A stretch of 64,000 bases of DNA from Flavobacteriaceae bacterium UBA3611 (GCA_002375495.1 DFLU01000001.1:1-64000), one strand, 5' to 3'. Positions 7,458 to 17,861 are shown, counted from the first letter of the stretch. Notes: generated from the letters alone by a model not told the origin. A program made the numbers and translations.

Positions 7458-9068
7458 ATGGACGCCGTTCTTGATTTTCTAGGATCTGTGCCATGGTGGG
7501 CATGGGTACTTATTGCCTTGGCACTGATTGCCTTGTATGACATAGTTCAGAAAAAACACACCATTTTACACAACTTCCCTATTGTAGGGCATATTAGGTA
7601 TATGTTAGAAAGTATAGGTCCCGAATTACGCCAATACATCGTCGCAAACAACCGGGAAGAACTACCTTTTAATCGTATTGAACGCGGTTGGATCTACGCT
7701 TCAGCAAAAAATGAAAACAACTACGAAGGTTTTGGTACCGATCGAGACATCTATGAACCAAATTATATCTTCGTAAAAAATGCATTGATGCCCTTCAGAA
7801 TTGACGACAAACATCCCAATAAAAAAGACCCTTATTTTTTGGCGTGTGCTAAAGTGATGGGTGAAGGCAGAAGAAGAAGGCCATACCGCCCAGCATCGGT
7901 AATCAACGTTTCTGCGATGAGTTTTGGCTCATTATCTGCTAGAGCTGTAGAGTCTCTCAATAAAGGATGCCAATTGTCGCATGCATATCACAATACAGGA
8001 GAAGGCGGACTTTCACCCTACCATAAAAAAGGAGGGGATGTTATTTTTCACTTCGGAACGGGATATTTTGGAGTTCGCGATGATGACGGTAACTTTTCGA
8101 TGGAAAAGATGAAACGCTTGGTTCAAGAAAATGAGCAAGTTCGTGCTATCGAAGTCAAACTTTCACAAGGGGCCAAACCCGGCAAGGGCGGTGTGCTTCC
8201 AGGGTCTAAAATAACAGCTGAAATCGCAGAGATTCGTCATGTTCCCCAAGGAAAAGATGTATTATCGCCACCTAGTCACAGTGCTTTTTCAGGAGTTGAG
8301 GATATGGTCAATTTTATAGAACAAATTGCTGAAGCCACTGGCCTACCCGTTGGTATAAAAGCGGCGGTTGGAAAACTTGAAGATTGGGAGCAATTAGCTT
8401 CTTTGATGGCTGAGACGAATAAAGGACCTGATTTTATAGCCATAGACGGCGGTGAAGGTGGTACTGGTGCGGCTCCTCCGAGTTTTGCAGACCATGTGGC
8501 ACTGCCATGGATTTACGGATTTTCAGAAGTATATCAAATATTCAAAAAGCATAATCTCACCGAGCGTGTAGTATTTATCGGAAGTGGAAAGCTAGGGTTT
8601 CCCGCTCGAGCAGTAATGGCTTTTTCTATGGGAGTAGATTGCATTAATGTAGCACGTGAAGCCATGATGGCCGTGGGCTGTATTCAAGCTCAAATTTGCC
8701 ACACCAATCACTGCCCCAGCGGTGTTGCAACGCAAAATAAATGGAAACAAAAAGGAATAAACATTCAAGACAAGGCAATACGCACGAGTTTTTATTTCAA
8801 AAATTTCAGAAAGGAAGTACTTGAAATGACTCATGCTGCTGGGTATGAACATCCTTCCCAATTTACGATGGACGATGTAGAAATGGTTACCGGTGATAAG
8901 AGCTTGATCAATACACTGGCCAATATTTACCATTACCACAAAGCGCCTGTACCACATGAAAGTATAAAAAAGATGATGCAATGCCCTCACTTGGGTGGAA
9001 ACTATAAACGTAAAATTGAAAAGAAAGAAGTTAAAAAAGCAATTAAGAACGAAGAGGTTCGTTATTAA
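7458..9068 (+). CDS. Membrane-anchored FMN-binding glutamate synthase-family protein
   Basis: 536 residues. A hydrophobic N-terminal segment (about 9-30) is followed by a stand-alone GltB-type FMN/TIM-barrel domain: MSFGSLSARAVESLNKG, NTGEGGLSPYH, GGEGGTGAAP, and the Cys cluster C-x5-C-x4-CPSGVATQ that binds the 3Fe-4S centre in glutamate synthases. The amidotransferase domain of full-length GltB is absent, so ammonia-channelling glutamate synthesis is unlikely without a partner. The family is widespread but its physiological reaction is not settled. The following small membrane-anchored gene, 27 bp downstream, is likely co-expressed. Confidence 0.85.
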   Translation: MDAVLDFLGSVPWWAWVLIALALIALYDIVQKKHTILHNFPIVGHIRYMLESIGPELRQYIVANNREELPFNRIERGWIYASAKNENNYEGFGTDRDIYEPNYIFVKNALMPFRIDDKHPNKKDPYFLACAKVMGEGRRRRPYRPASVINVSAMSFGSLSARAVESLNKGCQLSHAYHNTGEGGLSPYHKKGGDVIFHFGTGYFGVRDDDGNFSMEKMKRLVQENEQVRAIEVKLSQGAKPGKGGVLPGSKITAEIAEIRHVPQGKDVLSPPSHSAFSGVEDMVNFIEQIAEATGLPVGIKAAVGKLEDWEQLASLMAETNKGPDFIAIDGGEGGTGAAPPSFADHVALPWIYGFSEVYQIFKKHNLTERVVFIGSGKLGFPARAVMAFSMGVDCINVAREAMMAVGCIQAQICHTNHCPSGVATQNKWKQKGINIQDKAIRTSFYFKNFRKEVLEMTHAAGYEHPSQFTMDDVEMVTGDKSLINTLANIYHYHKAPVPHESIKKMMQCPHLGGNYKRKIEKKEVKKAIKNEEVRY

Positions 9069-9095
9069 ACTTTAAACAAAAAAACCAACTTTCCT

Positions 9096-9620
9096 ATGGA
9101 AGAAATGACGCAAGTTTTACAATATGTAGCCTATTTATTACCCGCCATCGTAGTGGGTATCATCGCCTATTTCTTTTTTAAAGGACATACTGCAAATGAA
9201 GAAGGAAGACGTAGGTACCTCATCCAAAAAGAAGCGCAGAACAAGATTTTACCTACCCGTCTCCAGTCGTATGAACGACTAACACTGCTCTTAGAGCGTA
9301 TAGATCCGAACAGTTTGCTGATTCGTATCAAGCCTTTTTCTGATGAAACTGAAAAATACGAGAAGTTGCTAATCGATAATATAGAAAAAGAATTTGAGCA
9401 TAATGTAACCCAGCAAATCTATGTAACACCAGAATGCTGGAATCTGATCAGTGCTGCGAAAAACGCAACCATACATATCATCAGACAAGCATCTATGCAC
9501 GAAGCAGACAATGGTGCAGATGCGCTACGAGAATATTTATTGCGCAACTTTATGGAAGAGATTACACCTTCACAAAAGGCATTGGCATATATTAAAAAAG
9601 AAGTGGCCGAATTGTTTTAA
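9096..9620 (+). CDS. Uncharacterised membrane-anchored protein
   Basis: 174 residues, family not recognised. One N-terminal transmembrane helix (about 10-30) ending FFFKGH, then a soluble alpha-rich domain (LQSYERLTLLLERIDP, ECWNLISAAKNATIHIIRQA). It follows the GltB-like gene by 27 bp and its stop overlaps the end of the convergent response-regulator gene by 4 bp. Operon position suggests a link with the flavoprotein, but nothing in the sequence shows what it does. Confidence 0.75.
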   Translation: MEEMTQVLQYVAYLLPAIVVGIIAYFFFKGHTANEEGRRRYLIQKEAQNKILPTRLQSYERLTLLLERIDPNSLLIRIKPFSDETEKYEKLLIDNIEKEFEHNVTQQIYVTPECWNLISAAKNATIHIIRQASMHEADNGADALREYLLRNFMEEITPSQKALAYIKKEVAELF

Positions 9621-10252
9621 GGGGTAAAGAGACCATTCCGAATGGCAAAAAGGACCAATCCTATCCTGTTTCTTATATTTAGTTTTTCATAGATGGAGTC
9701 ACGGTACCCTTCTACTGTTTTCGGGCTCAGAAACATTTTATCTGCTATTTCTTTATACGTCATTTCACTGCACGCATATTGTAAAAACTCCTTTTCACGA
9801 TCTTTTAAACAAATGTCATCATTTTCTTTATGCAATGAGTTTACGAGTAGTTTACTCACCGTATTGGTGTGATAGTATCCTTTTTTTAATACTTGTGAAA
9901 GCGCCTCCTTCAAAATAGAGCTTTTGGTGTCTTTCATCAGATAGCCTTTAGCACCTGCACGTAGCATTTTTAAAATTGTTTCTTCATTTTCTTCTACGGA
10001 AAGCGCCAAAACATGAACATCTGGATATTCTTTTGAAAGAATTTGAGTGGTTTCTATACCGTTTAGTACGGGCATGTTGATATCCATCAAAACGATGTCG
10101 GGTACATTCTTAGGGTTTTTGAATTTGTCTAAAAGTTCCTGTCCGTTTTTACATAAGTACAGTACTTCAAAATCGTCAAAATCTGTGACCAATCCGCCAA
10201 TTGCCTGGAGCAAGAGCGTATGGTCGTCTACTACAACTACTGATTTTTTCAT
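9617..10252 (-). CDS. NarL/FixJ-type response regulator
   Basis: 211 residues. The receiver domain has the acidic pair DD at 9-10, the phospho-acceptor Asp57 in VLMDINMP, a conserved Ser/Thr region and Lys in GYLMKD. The C-terminal LuxR-type helix-turn-helix is at about 148-205 (MTYKEIADKMFLSPKTVEGYRDSIYEKL). It is encoded downstream of the HisKA_3-type kinase at 10310-11059, its evident partner. The intergenic gap to the kinase gene is 57 bp, so co-transcription is likely. Confidence 0.9.
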   Translation of the reverse strand: MKKSVVVVDDHTLLLQAIGGLVTDFDDFEVLYLCKNGQELLDKFKNPKNVPDIVLMDINMPVLNGIETTQILSKEYPDVHVLALSVEENEETILKMLRAGAKGYLMKDTKSSILKEALSQVLKKGYYHTNTVSKLLVNSLHKENDDICLKDREKEFLQYACSEMTYKEIADKMFLSPKTVEGYRDSIYEKLNIRNRIGLVLFAIRNGLFTP

Positions 10253-10309
10253 GGGTATATTTTGTTAGGTTTCAATCTATAAATTTAAGGAATAATTAAA
10301 CAGCTCGAG

Positions 10310-11059
10310 TTAAGTTCTGCACAACATTCGCAACATAGTTCCTTGGTTTGGTTTCGATAGTATTTCTATGTCGGCATCAATTACCTTGGCTCTATTTTTC
10401 ATATTTTTTATTCCAATTCCAGAGAAATCATTTTCGCTGGAAAATCCAACGCCATCGTCTTTAGCCTCTATTCGCAATGTATATTTTGAATACATCAATG
10501 AGACATCAAGATGGGTTGCTTTAGAGTGTTTAATGGTATTCGAAAAAAACTCCTGTAAAATCCGAAACACAATAATTTCTTTATCAGGGCCAATCGAGAT
10601 TGGTTGTCCCGCTACATCATAGGTTGCATTTACAAAACCAATTCTATTAAAACGTTCCATCTCTAACTGTACGGCTTCTACCAAGGTCAAGCTTTTTAAT
10701 GCTTCGGGATTGATTAATTTAGACAGTGCCCGTAATTCGTTAATCCCTTTCCCTATGGTTTCTGAAGCCTCATCTATAGTTTCAGGCTTTTCTTTCGCTA
10801 ATTGTACCTGAATCTTCGCCAGCGTCATTAATTGGCCGATATTATCATGTAGTTCCCAGCTAATGTTACGCAAGGTTTCTTCACGGATTTCTATTTGTGT
10901 TTCTGAAAGTTCTGCTTCAAAAGCTTCTTGTGCTTCCTTTTGCTCTTGCAACAATTTGTTCTTTCGCCTTACAAAAACAGTAACCAGCGTAATGATGATT
11001 CCCACCAACACCAAAAGTATTAATACCGATACGAGTGCAGCTATTTCCGTCTGGTCCAT
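10310..11059 (-). CDS. Sensor histidine kinase, NarX/DegS (HisKA_3) type
   Basis: 249 residues: one transmembrane helix (about 7-31), a short coiled linker, the H-box ISWELHDNIGQ with His71, and an HATPase_c domain (EFFSNTIKHSKATH N-box, DDGVGF, GIGIKNMKNRA). There is no periplasmic sensing domain, so input probably comes from a partner. The gene overlaps by 19 bp the upstream gene for a seven-helix membrane protein, which is a good candidate for the sensor. It phosphorylates the regulator at 9617-10252. Confidence 0.88.
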   Translation of the reverse strand: MDQTEIAALVSVLILLVLVGIIITLVTVFVRRKNKLLQEQKEAQEAFEAELSETQIEIREETLRNISWELHDNIGQLMTLAKIQVQLAKEKPETIDEASETIGKGINELRALSKLINPEALKSLTLVEAVQLEMERFNRIGFVNATYDVAGQPISIGPDKEIIVFRILQEFFSNTIKHSKATHLDVSLMYSKYTLRIEAKDDGVGFSSENDFSGIGIKNMKNRAKVIDADIEILSKPNQGTMLRMLCRT

Positions 11060-11691
11060 AAAAATCCGATTATAAAACAGGCATTCATGATAAGTACCAA
11101 GATACGGTGAACACTTCTCAAAATGTGATAACTATTATCAATTTCAGTAAAAAAGTGACGTGTAATCTTAATGGGGATATACCCTACATAGAACAATAAA
11201 AGACCGATACTAACCCAAAACAAAAGCTCTGTTTTTATTTTTAAAACCCGTGGGGTGTATAAAATACCAACGAAGTATAAAATAATACAAAAAATGAGCA
11301 TACATGCCCCTGTTATGTAAGCCAGTAGCTGTGGATTCTCCAAAAACGAACTAAAGCCAAGGTTTGCCACACACGACACTAAAAAAATTGCTGTGGCAAT
11401 CAGAATTAGGTTTCGATCCCGAATGCTTTTGGTATGCTTATAAAACACAAAATAGAAATACAAAAAAAAGACAATATTATAAATATTGTACAACACTACG
11501 TTGCCCTCAAACCGCTCCCACATGAAAGTAGCAGCGATTTCAGTAACAAAAGTGTACAACAATAACCAAGGAAAAAAACGGAGATAGGTATGGCTATATT
11601 TTTTGTAGCATACAAAGGCCAACAAAGCAGCCAATCCTTCAAAGGCAAGGACTGCATAAAATAAAACCGTATAAAATCCCGAGTGGTCCAA
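11041..11691 (-). CDS. Polytopic membrane protein, probable sensor partner of the kinase
   Basis: 216 residues with about seven hydrophobic helices spread over the whole length and very little soluble domain; family not recognised. The 3' end overlaps the histidine kinase start by 19 bp, a sign of translational coupling. The kinase has only one membrane helix and no input domain, so this 7TM-like protein may supply signal perception, comparable in layout to 7TM sensor modules that are fused to kinases elsewhere. That role is inferred from context only. Confidence 0.75.
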   Translation of the reverse strand: MDHSGFYTVLFYAVLAFEGLAALLAFVCYKKYSHTYLRFFPWLLLYTFVTEIAATFMWERFEGNVVLYNIYNIVFFLYFYFVFYKHTKSIRDRNLILIATAIFLVSCVANLGFSSFLENPQLLAYITGACMLIFCIILYFVGILYTPRVLKIKTELLFWVSIGLLLFYVGYIPIKITRHFFTEIDNSYHILRSVHRILVLIMNACFIIGFLWTRRK

Positions 11692-11701
11692 GGCTTAAAT
11701 G

Positions 11702-12445
11702 CTAGTCATCAAAATCAGTTCCTTGCTGTGGGGGTGGCGGTACCAAATTTGATTCGTTTAACAATAAACTCACGTCATCTCCGTCGTCTACAGACATGTT
11801 AGCGCCCATCATGGCGTTGATGAACATGAATTTTGGTTTTGCAAAGCCAGGACTTCCTGTAGCGTTTAGTGCACCTGTTGTCTGGTTTTGCTTATTGGTT
11901 CGTTGTTGTTCTGGTGTATCTCCACCTGGCTGCTCTTTCAACCAGTCTTTAATGTACACCACCGTTCTACCTCCATCGGCGGTTTTACGAGTGATAAAGC
12001 CCAGTTCTTCACCGTCAGACTTTGTTGTAGGAACAAGTACAAACGAATTCTGCCGAGGGTATTTAATATCGTTTCCATCGCCAAACTGACCTGCATTTGG
12101 GTAGTTTACTAAATAAAAACGAAGTCCGCTAATACGCACATTCGCCAGTTTCGCTTCAGATTCTATAAAAGCCATGTACTGTTTCATGGTTTCGTAATCG
12201 TATTCTCCAAAACGTGTTGGATGGAAGTCTTGTGTGCTATCTATAGACGACTCGTAATTTCTAATTAACTGTACGCGTCGTTCGCTATACGCATCGAACA
12301 TCTCTTTGGCTTGTCCCACCGAAACAAGCTGTGCTGGTGGCTTGCTGTTTTGAGGCGGATCTACAGGGTCTTCGCAGCTAGTGATGATAAACATAGATAA
12401 CGCTGCAAAAAGGATAAACGGAAAAAGCTGGTTTGTTTTTTTCAT
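11702..12445 (-). CDS. Lipoprotein of unknown function
   Basis: 247 residues. The lipobox IITSC (Cys about 24) is followed by an Asp/Pro-rich linker (EDPVDPPQNSKPP). The mature part is hydrophilic, without repeats or a recognised domain; the tail is acidic (MSVDDGDDVSLLLNES). It lies 10 bp upstream of the membrane-protein/kinase/regulator operon on the same strand, so it may be the first gene of that transcript and contribute to sensing at the envelope. A TAACTTTA box about 25-30 bp before the start (12475-12468) could be its -7 element. Confidence 0.75.
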   Translation of the reverse strand: MKKTNQLFPFILFAALSMFIITSCEDPVDPPQNSKPPAQLVSVGQAKEMFDAYSERRVQLIRNYESSIDSTQDFHPTRFGEYDYETMKQYMAFIESEAKLANVRISGLRFYLVNYPNAGQFGDGNDIKYPRQNSFVLVPTTKSDGEELGFITRKTADGGRTVVYIKDWLKEQPGGDTPEQQRTNKQNQTTGALNATGSPGFAKPKFMFINAMMGANMSVDDGDDVSLLLNESNLVPPPPQQGTDFDD

Positions 12446-12618
12446 AGTTTTAATGTATTAATTTCCATAAAGTTACGGTAAATATCATCACAAAATCAAT
12501 TTGATATTTCGTACAAATGACAAAACAATCTGATTATAAGTGATTTACATCAAAATCGAAGCTAAATTCGGGGTGATAGCCTTGGCAAAATAGGGTTTTT
12601 CCCCTATATAAAAAGGAG

Positions 12619-13539
12619 CTATTCTGAAGCGTCTGAAACCTTGGTCTCATTTAATTCCTTGTTTTTCATTTTAGCATAATTGAATCCTTGCTCCCACCAA
12701 AGCGACATCGCTTTTTTATCAAAAACTAAAGAATTGGTCGTTAACACCGTGGGTGTGTAGTACAGGTTGATGATGGCATCTTTGTTGGTCGCCACAAATT
12801 TTCCGATACGGATATTCTGCTTTTCTACCCGATCTAGCATATAACTATGTATAGAGGTTAGCAATGAAAATACATTCCTGACGGGCAAACGGTTGTAATA
12901 CGTAACATCGGTTTCTAGTATTATTACGTCTACTTCGGTGGCACCCCTATTCAAGGCTTCTTCAATAGGCACCATACTGCCAAAACCACCATCGGCATAT
13001 TCGCAGCCTTCTTTTTTTACCAGGCTCATAAATGGTACATAATTGCAAGAAATCCAAATCCAATCTAAAAAGTCTTGATACGCAAAATCGTTAATCGATT
13101 TGTATTCTACTTGGTTTAAAGAAAGGTTAGAAACTGTGACAACTATTTCCTTTGGGCCGTTTTTCAGCAGATCAAATTCGTCTTTAGTAAACGTTTTTTC
13201 AATAAGCTTTCTTAAGTTTTGGCTTTCGCCGAAGGTTTTACTTCCCTTGAGAAAATTTCGGAGCACCGAAAAATGGTTAATAGCGATTTCTTTTCCGCCG
13301 TAATTCGTCTTCTTTACAACAAAAGGGCAACTACTGAATATGCTTTCTTGATTTACTGAAGTATACACCTCCTTTATCTTTTCGACCTTGTGCATTGCCA
13401 AATGTGAAATCAATAAGCTTCCAGTGCTGGTTCCCACAAAAAGGTCATATTCTTGCCCAAGTCCTTCCAACAGGTATTGCGCCACACCCCCTGCAAATGC
13501 GCCCTTACTTCCTCCGCCTGAAATTACTAATGCTTTCAT
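12619..13539 (-). CDS. Patatin-like phospholipase
   Basis: 306 residues. Oxyanion-hole motif GGGSKGAFAGG (about 8-18), nucleophile elbow GTSTGS (Ser about 40), and the catalytic Asp in DGGFGS (about 188). These form the Ser-Asp dyad of patatin-type lipid acyl hydrolases. No signal peptide, so cytoplasmic or membrane-peripheral. Its start overlaps the stop of the M1 peptidase gene by 4 bp (ATGA-type overlap), giving translational coupling. Substrate is not indicated. Confidence 0.88.
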   Translation of the reverse strand: MKALVISGGGSKGAFAGGVAQYLLEGLGQEYDLFVGTSTGSLLISHLAMHKVEKIKEVYTSVNQESIFSSCPFVVKKTNYGGKEIAINHFSVLRNFLKGSKTFGESQNLRKLIEKTFTKDEFDLLKNGPKEIVVTVSNLSLNQVEYKSINDFAYQDFLDWIWISCNYVPFMSLVKKEGCEYADGGFGSMVPIEEALNRGATEVDVIILETDVTYYNRLPVRNVFSLLTSIHSYMLDRVEKQNIRIGKFVATNKDAIINLYYTPTVLTTNSLVFDKKAMSLWWEQGFNYAKMKNKELNETKVSDASE

Positions 13540-15590
13540 TGTTCACTAAAGATACGGGAAAGGTATTTTTTTTCTGCATTTGTAAACGAATTCATGGTTC
13601 TTTTAAGCGCTTCCTTGGTTCCTGGATTCTTTAAAACTTCGTCCAACAATTGCCTGGCAGTGTTCCTGAAGCGCCAATTGTGATGTACTGAGGCATTTAC
13701 CAAGTTGTTCACTACCGTCTCGTCGTACAACTGAATCTCATTGATGTACCCAAATGCTTTTTGGCGGACTTCAAAACTGTATGCTGGGCTAGTATACGAC
13801 CGTAATTCGTCAATATATCGAGGTTTTGCGGTTTCGTTATACGTGGGCGTTACAATGGCCAAGGTAAGCCATAATTGCCTTATGTTTTTATCTTGAAATC
13901 CGATGCTATTTTTCATTGCATCCAAATACATGGCGCGATCTTCCGGGAAGTTCGTCCACAAACCGTACAATGCAGCTTCCTGTGTCACGTATGATGCATC
14001 ATTCAACAAGCTCTCAAAGTCGGTTTTGAGCGCTATTGGTATCTCAGCCAGACTTAAGGCTATTGCCTGTCTTACTAAAATATTCTTACTCTCAAACCCT
14101 TTCTTGTACAGCGGAACCGTTTCTTCTATAGGCTCACCAACGAGTTGATACACGGCTTCCTGACCAATAAAATCGTCTGGAAAAGTGAGTGCCGTAGTTA
14201 ATTGAATTTTCTTTTCTGAAAGTGGAAGCGCCGCTAGCCTGTTTAATTCAAAATATTTTTTAATGAAAGACGATTTCAACAGCGAGTTGAACGCCTGTTC
14301 TGCCTTAAAAGCGGTTTGTTGCAACCAATCTTTCTCCCATGCCGAAATATCCATGGTGGTCGCGGCACGAACTTCATCTAAAAAATTTTCAGTTGTCACA
14401 TTCTTAAAACTGTATTTGGCTAGATACATTTGAATTGCCTTTCTGAATGCCGTGTCACCAATAAGCTCCCGCAACGTATGCAGGGCCCAAGCTCCTTTTT
14501 CATAAAAAGTGAGCGAACCCGCATTCGGGTCGAGTAACGATTGTCCTTTTCCTTCATCACTGAGCGACTTCAATTGCTCTGCGGTTTGATATAATTTCCA
14601 GTAATAATAATCATCACCATAAATTTCACGCTCCGCCAACAAGGCATAATAAGTCGCAAAGCCCTCTTGCAGCCAATGGTGGGTGCCAGAAGTTTCGGTT
14701 ACTAGATTTCCAAACCATTGGTGGGCCAACTCGTGGGCGTTCACGTTCAAATAATTTCTATCTACAAAAGCGATACTATCAACCACGAAAGCTTCAGAAA
14801 AAATAGTGGCTGTTGTATTCTCCATACCTGCATACAGAAAATCGCGCACGGGCACCTGTTTGTAATTTTGCCAAGGATAGGGCACTCCGATTTCAGTCTC
14901 TAGAAAATCGAAAATTTCTTTGGAATAGCGGTATGTGGGTTCAAAATTAGCAGTATCTTCTTCGGAAAGGTATAACTCTATAGGCACGCCGCTTTTTGAA
15001 ACTGTCTCGCGCTTTTTATAATTTCCCATGGCAAAAGCCACCAAATAACTGGCCATGGGTTTCTTCATATCAAACCGATAGGTTTTAGATGGTGGAAGCA
15101 GCACCGAATCATACAACTTTCCATTGGCGACAACAGTTTCTCCCTTTTCAGCAAAATATTGAATATCAAATTCAATTTTGTCGTTCATGTCGTCTATGCT
15201 CGGCAACCAATGTGAAGTGTACTTTCCCTGACCCTGTGTCCAAATCTGATTTCCAGTAAAGTATAGTGTTTGCTTGGGTTCTACGGTATAGCTAAGATTT
15301 ACCTTGTAGGTCTGCCCCGCTTTAAAGTTTCCCCTGAAAATAAGGGCATCATCGGTAGCTTCGGCTTCGATCCCATCGGCCGAAAAATAGCGCAACGTCA
15401 TATTCTTGGCGTCTACAAACACCGAATCGGTATTTTTTAAAATTTCAAATTCAAGAATGTATTCACCTTTCACATTCTGTTCTGAAGCAGAAGGAAAAAT
15501 AAGCGCTGTGACTTTTTTGAAATCGACTACCTCGGTTTGTTGTGAAAAACAAGTGGCTACGGTACATAAAAACAGTATGAGATATTTCAT
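13536..15590 (-). CDS. Exported M1-family metallopeptidase (aminopeptidase)
   Basis: 684 residues with a signal peptide ending CFSQ. The exopeptidase motif appears as GMENTT and the zinc site as HELAHQWFG (about 284-292) with the third ligand Glu in LQEGFATYYA 18 residues on. The C-terminal 200 residues are helical and HEAT-like. It should release N-terminal residues from peptides in the periplasm or outside. It is first in a two-gene operon with patatin and is divergent from recG, with only 46 bp between the starts. Confidence 0.9.
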   Translation of the reverse strand: MKYLILFLCTVATCFSQQTEVVDFKKVTALIFPSASEQNVKGEYILEFEILKNTDSVFVDAKNMTLRYFSADGIEAEATDDALIFRGNFKAGQTYKVNLSYTVEPKQTLYFTGNQIWTQGQGKYTSHWLPSIDDMNDKIEFDIQYFAEKGETVVANGKLYDSVLLPPSKTYRFDMKKPMASYLVAFAMGNYKKRETVSKSGVPIELYLSEEDTANFEPTYRYSKEIFDFLETEIGVPYPWQNYKQVPVRDFLYAGMENTTATIFSEAFVVDSIAFVDRNYLNVNAHELAHQWFGNLVTETSGTHHWLQEGFATYYALLAEREIYGDDYYYWKLYQTAEQLKSLSDEGKGQSLLDPNAGSLTFYEKGAWALHTLRELIGDTAFRKAIQMYLAKYSFKNVTTENFLDEVRAATTMDISAWEKDWLQQTAFKAEQAFNSLLKSSFIKKYFELNRLAALPLSEKKIQLTTALTFPDDFIGQEAVYQLVGEPIEETVPLYKKGFESKNILVRQAIALSLAEIPIALKTDFESLLNDASYVTQEAALYGLWTNFPEDRAMYLDAMKNSIGFQDKNIRQLWLTLAIVTPTYNETAKPRYIDELRSYTSPAYSFEVRQKAFGYINEIQLYDETVVNNLVNASVHHNWRFRNTARQLLDEVLKNPGTKEALKRTMNSFTNAEKKYLSRIFSEQ

Positions 15591-15636
15591 AGAAAAGGGG
15601 AATCAATAGTTCTGCCAAATTAAGTAAATTCGTTCT

Positions 15637-17742
15637 ATGAATCCCAATTTTCTCCAAACTCCAATCGATTATCTCAAGGGTGTGGGCCCAAATCGGGCCG
15701 ATCTTCTGAAAAGGGAATTGGGCATTCATACCTTTCAGGACCTACTTAACTTGTACCCCAACAGGTACTTAGACCGCACCCAATACTATAAAATTGGGCA
15801 GTTACAGCAAACCAATGCTGAAGTACAGATTATTGGGAAGGTTACCCATATAAAATCGGTAGCCCAAAAACGCGGGAGTAGGCTCGTAGCTACCTTTGTA
15901 GACGACACCGGCAAGATGGAACTTGTTTGGTTTAGAGGACAGAAATGGATACGCGAGCAGCTTAAAATTAATGTTACGTATGTGATCTTCGGAAAGTTAA
16001 ACTGGTTTAATGGTATCCCATCCATGCCCCATCCTGAAATGGAACTACTTTCAGTGCATGAACAAAGCTTGCGTTCTGCCATGCAACCCATTTATCCTTC
16101 TACTGAAAAACTCTCTAATAGCGGCATCACCAATAAGGTGATGAACACGTTGATGCAACAGCTGTTCCTAGAAACCAAGAACGCTTTTGCCGAAAGCTTA
16201 TCGGAACCCATATTAACCTCCTTAAAGTTATTGTCGAAAAAAGAAGCGTTGTTTAATATTCATTTTCCGCAGAGCAATGAGCTACTATCACGTGCACAAT
16301 ACCGTTTAAAATTTGAAGAATTATTCTTTATCCAATTGCAATTGCTTCGGAAAAATCAGTTGCACAAAGCCAAAATAAAAGGGTATCCCTTCCGAACGGT
16401 TGGTGAGAATTTTAACACCTTTTACAATGAGCATTTGCCTTTCAAATTAACCGACGCACAAAAACGGGTGCTGAAAGAAATAAGGGCAGATTTGGGCAGT
16501 AATGCACAAATGAACCGGTTATTGCAGGGCGACGTAGGTTCTGGCAAGACCATAGTAGCGTTCATGTCAATGCTCATGGCACTTGACAACGGTTTTCAAG
16601 CCTGTTTGATGGCTCCTACTGAAATTTTGTCAGTTCAACACTATCAGAGTTTTATTGAATTATCTAAAAACTTGAATATCAGCGTTTCATTATTGACTGG
16701 TTCAACAAATACTTCAGATAGAAAAAAAATTCACGAATCGTTAGAAAACGGTGAATTACACATCCTTATTGGCACCCACGCCCTGCTGGAAGACAAGGTG
16801 AAATTCAAGAATCTCGGACTCGCAATTATAGACGAGCAACATCGTTTTGGAGTGGCGCAACGCAGTAAGTTGTGGCACAAAAATGAATACCCTCCGCATG
16901 TTTTGGTGATGACGGCCACACCCATTCCAAGAACATTGGCCATGAGTGTGTATGGCGATTTAGACAATAGTGTAATTGATGAACTTCCGCCAGGGAGAAA
17001 AGAAATTACAACGGTGCACAGATACGATGCCAATCGCTTAAAAGTATTTCGGTTTCTACGGGATGAAATTGAAAAAGGAAGACAAGTCTATATTGTGTAT
17101 CCACTCATTCAAGAAAGTGAAGCATTAGATTACAAAGACCTAATGGACGGCTATGAAAGCATCGCTAGAGATTTTCCGGCGCCAACCTATCAAATCTCTA
17201 TTGTGCACGGACAGATGAAACCGGCAGACAAAGAGTATGAGATGGAGCGGTTTGTAAAGGGCGAAACCCAGATTATGGTTGCTACCACGGTTATTGAGGT
17301 GGGGGTAAATGTTCCCAATGCCTCTGTGATGGTGATTGAAAGCGCCGAACGGTTCGGACTTTCACAATTGCACCAACTTAGAGGGCGCGTAGGACGCGGT
17401 GCAGAACAAAGCTATTGCATCTTAATGACCAGCCACAAATTGAGTGCCGATGCCAAAACACGTATCCAGACCATGACCCAAACCAGCGACGGTTTCGAAA
17501 TTAGTGAAGTAGACTTAAAATTAAGAGGTCCTGGAGACTTAATGGGCACCCAACAAAGCGGGGTATTGAACCTTCGCATTGCAGATATTGTGAAAGATGC
17601 TGAAATCTTAAAACTCGCGCGTAACTATGCCATAAAAACTCTGACAGCAGACCCTTCGCTGTCCTCGCCAGAAAACAAGGCTATTAAGAGCACCTTTGCA
17701 CAACTTGTTAAATATAAAAATATATGGAATTATATCAGTTAG
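15637..17742 (+). CDS. recG: ATP-dependent DNA helicase RecG
   Basis: 701 residues, full length. The N-terminal OB-fold wedge domain is followed by the helicase core: Walker A GDVGSGKT (about 297-304), Walker B DEQH within IIDEQHRFGVAQR (about 398), TATPIPRTLAMSVYGDLD, and motif VI QLRGRVGRG; the C-terminal TRG-like region contains DLKLRGPGDLMGTQQSG. RecG remodels stalled replication forks and branched recombination intermediates. It is divergent from the M1 peptidase gene. Confidence 0.96.
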   Translation: MNPNFLQTPIDYLKGVGPNRADLLKRELGIHTFQDLLNLYPNRYLDRTQYYKIGQLQQTNAEVQIIGKVTHIKSVAQKRGSRLVATFVDDTGKMELVWFRGQKWIREQLKINVTYVIFGKLNWFNGIPSMPHPEMELLSVHEQSLRSAMQPIYPSTEKLSNSGITNKVMNTLMQQLFLETKNAFAESLSEPILTSLKLLSKKEALFNIHFPQSNELLSRAQYRLKFEELFFIQLQLLRKNQLHKAKIKGYPFRTVGENFNTFYNEHLPFKLTDAQKRVLKEIRADLGSNAQMNRLLQGDVGSGKTIVAFMSMLMALDNGFQACLMAPTEILSVQHYQSFIELSKNLNISVSLLTGSTNTSDRKKIHESLENGELHILIGTHALLEDKVKFKNLGLAIIDEQHRFGVAQRSKLWHKNEYPPHVLVMTATPIPRTLAMSVYGDLDNSVIDELPPGRKEITTVHRYDANRLKVFRFLRDEIEKGRQVYIVYPLIQESEALDYKDLMDGYESIARDFPAPTYQISIVHGQMKPADKEYEMERFVKGETQIMVATTVIEVGVNVPNASVMVIESAERFGLSQLHQLRGRVGRGAEQSYCILMTSHKLSADAKTRIQTMTQTSDGFEISEVDLKLRGPGDLMGTQQSGVLNLRIADIVKDAEILKLARNYAIKTLTADPSLSSPENKAIKSTFAQLVKYKNIWNYIS

Positions 17743-17861
17743 AAACACAAAACCAATAGCAGCATTCGCTATAAATAATGCTTCATCCCTCCTACTTTTT
17801 GGTTTAATTTTACCCAGAGCAATTAAATACGTATTTTAGAGGATTCTAAAATTGAAATCAG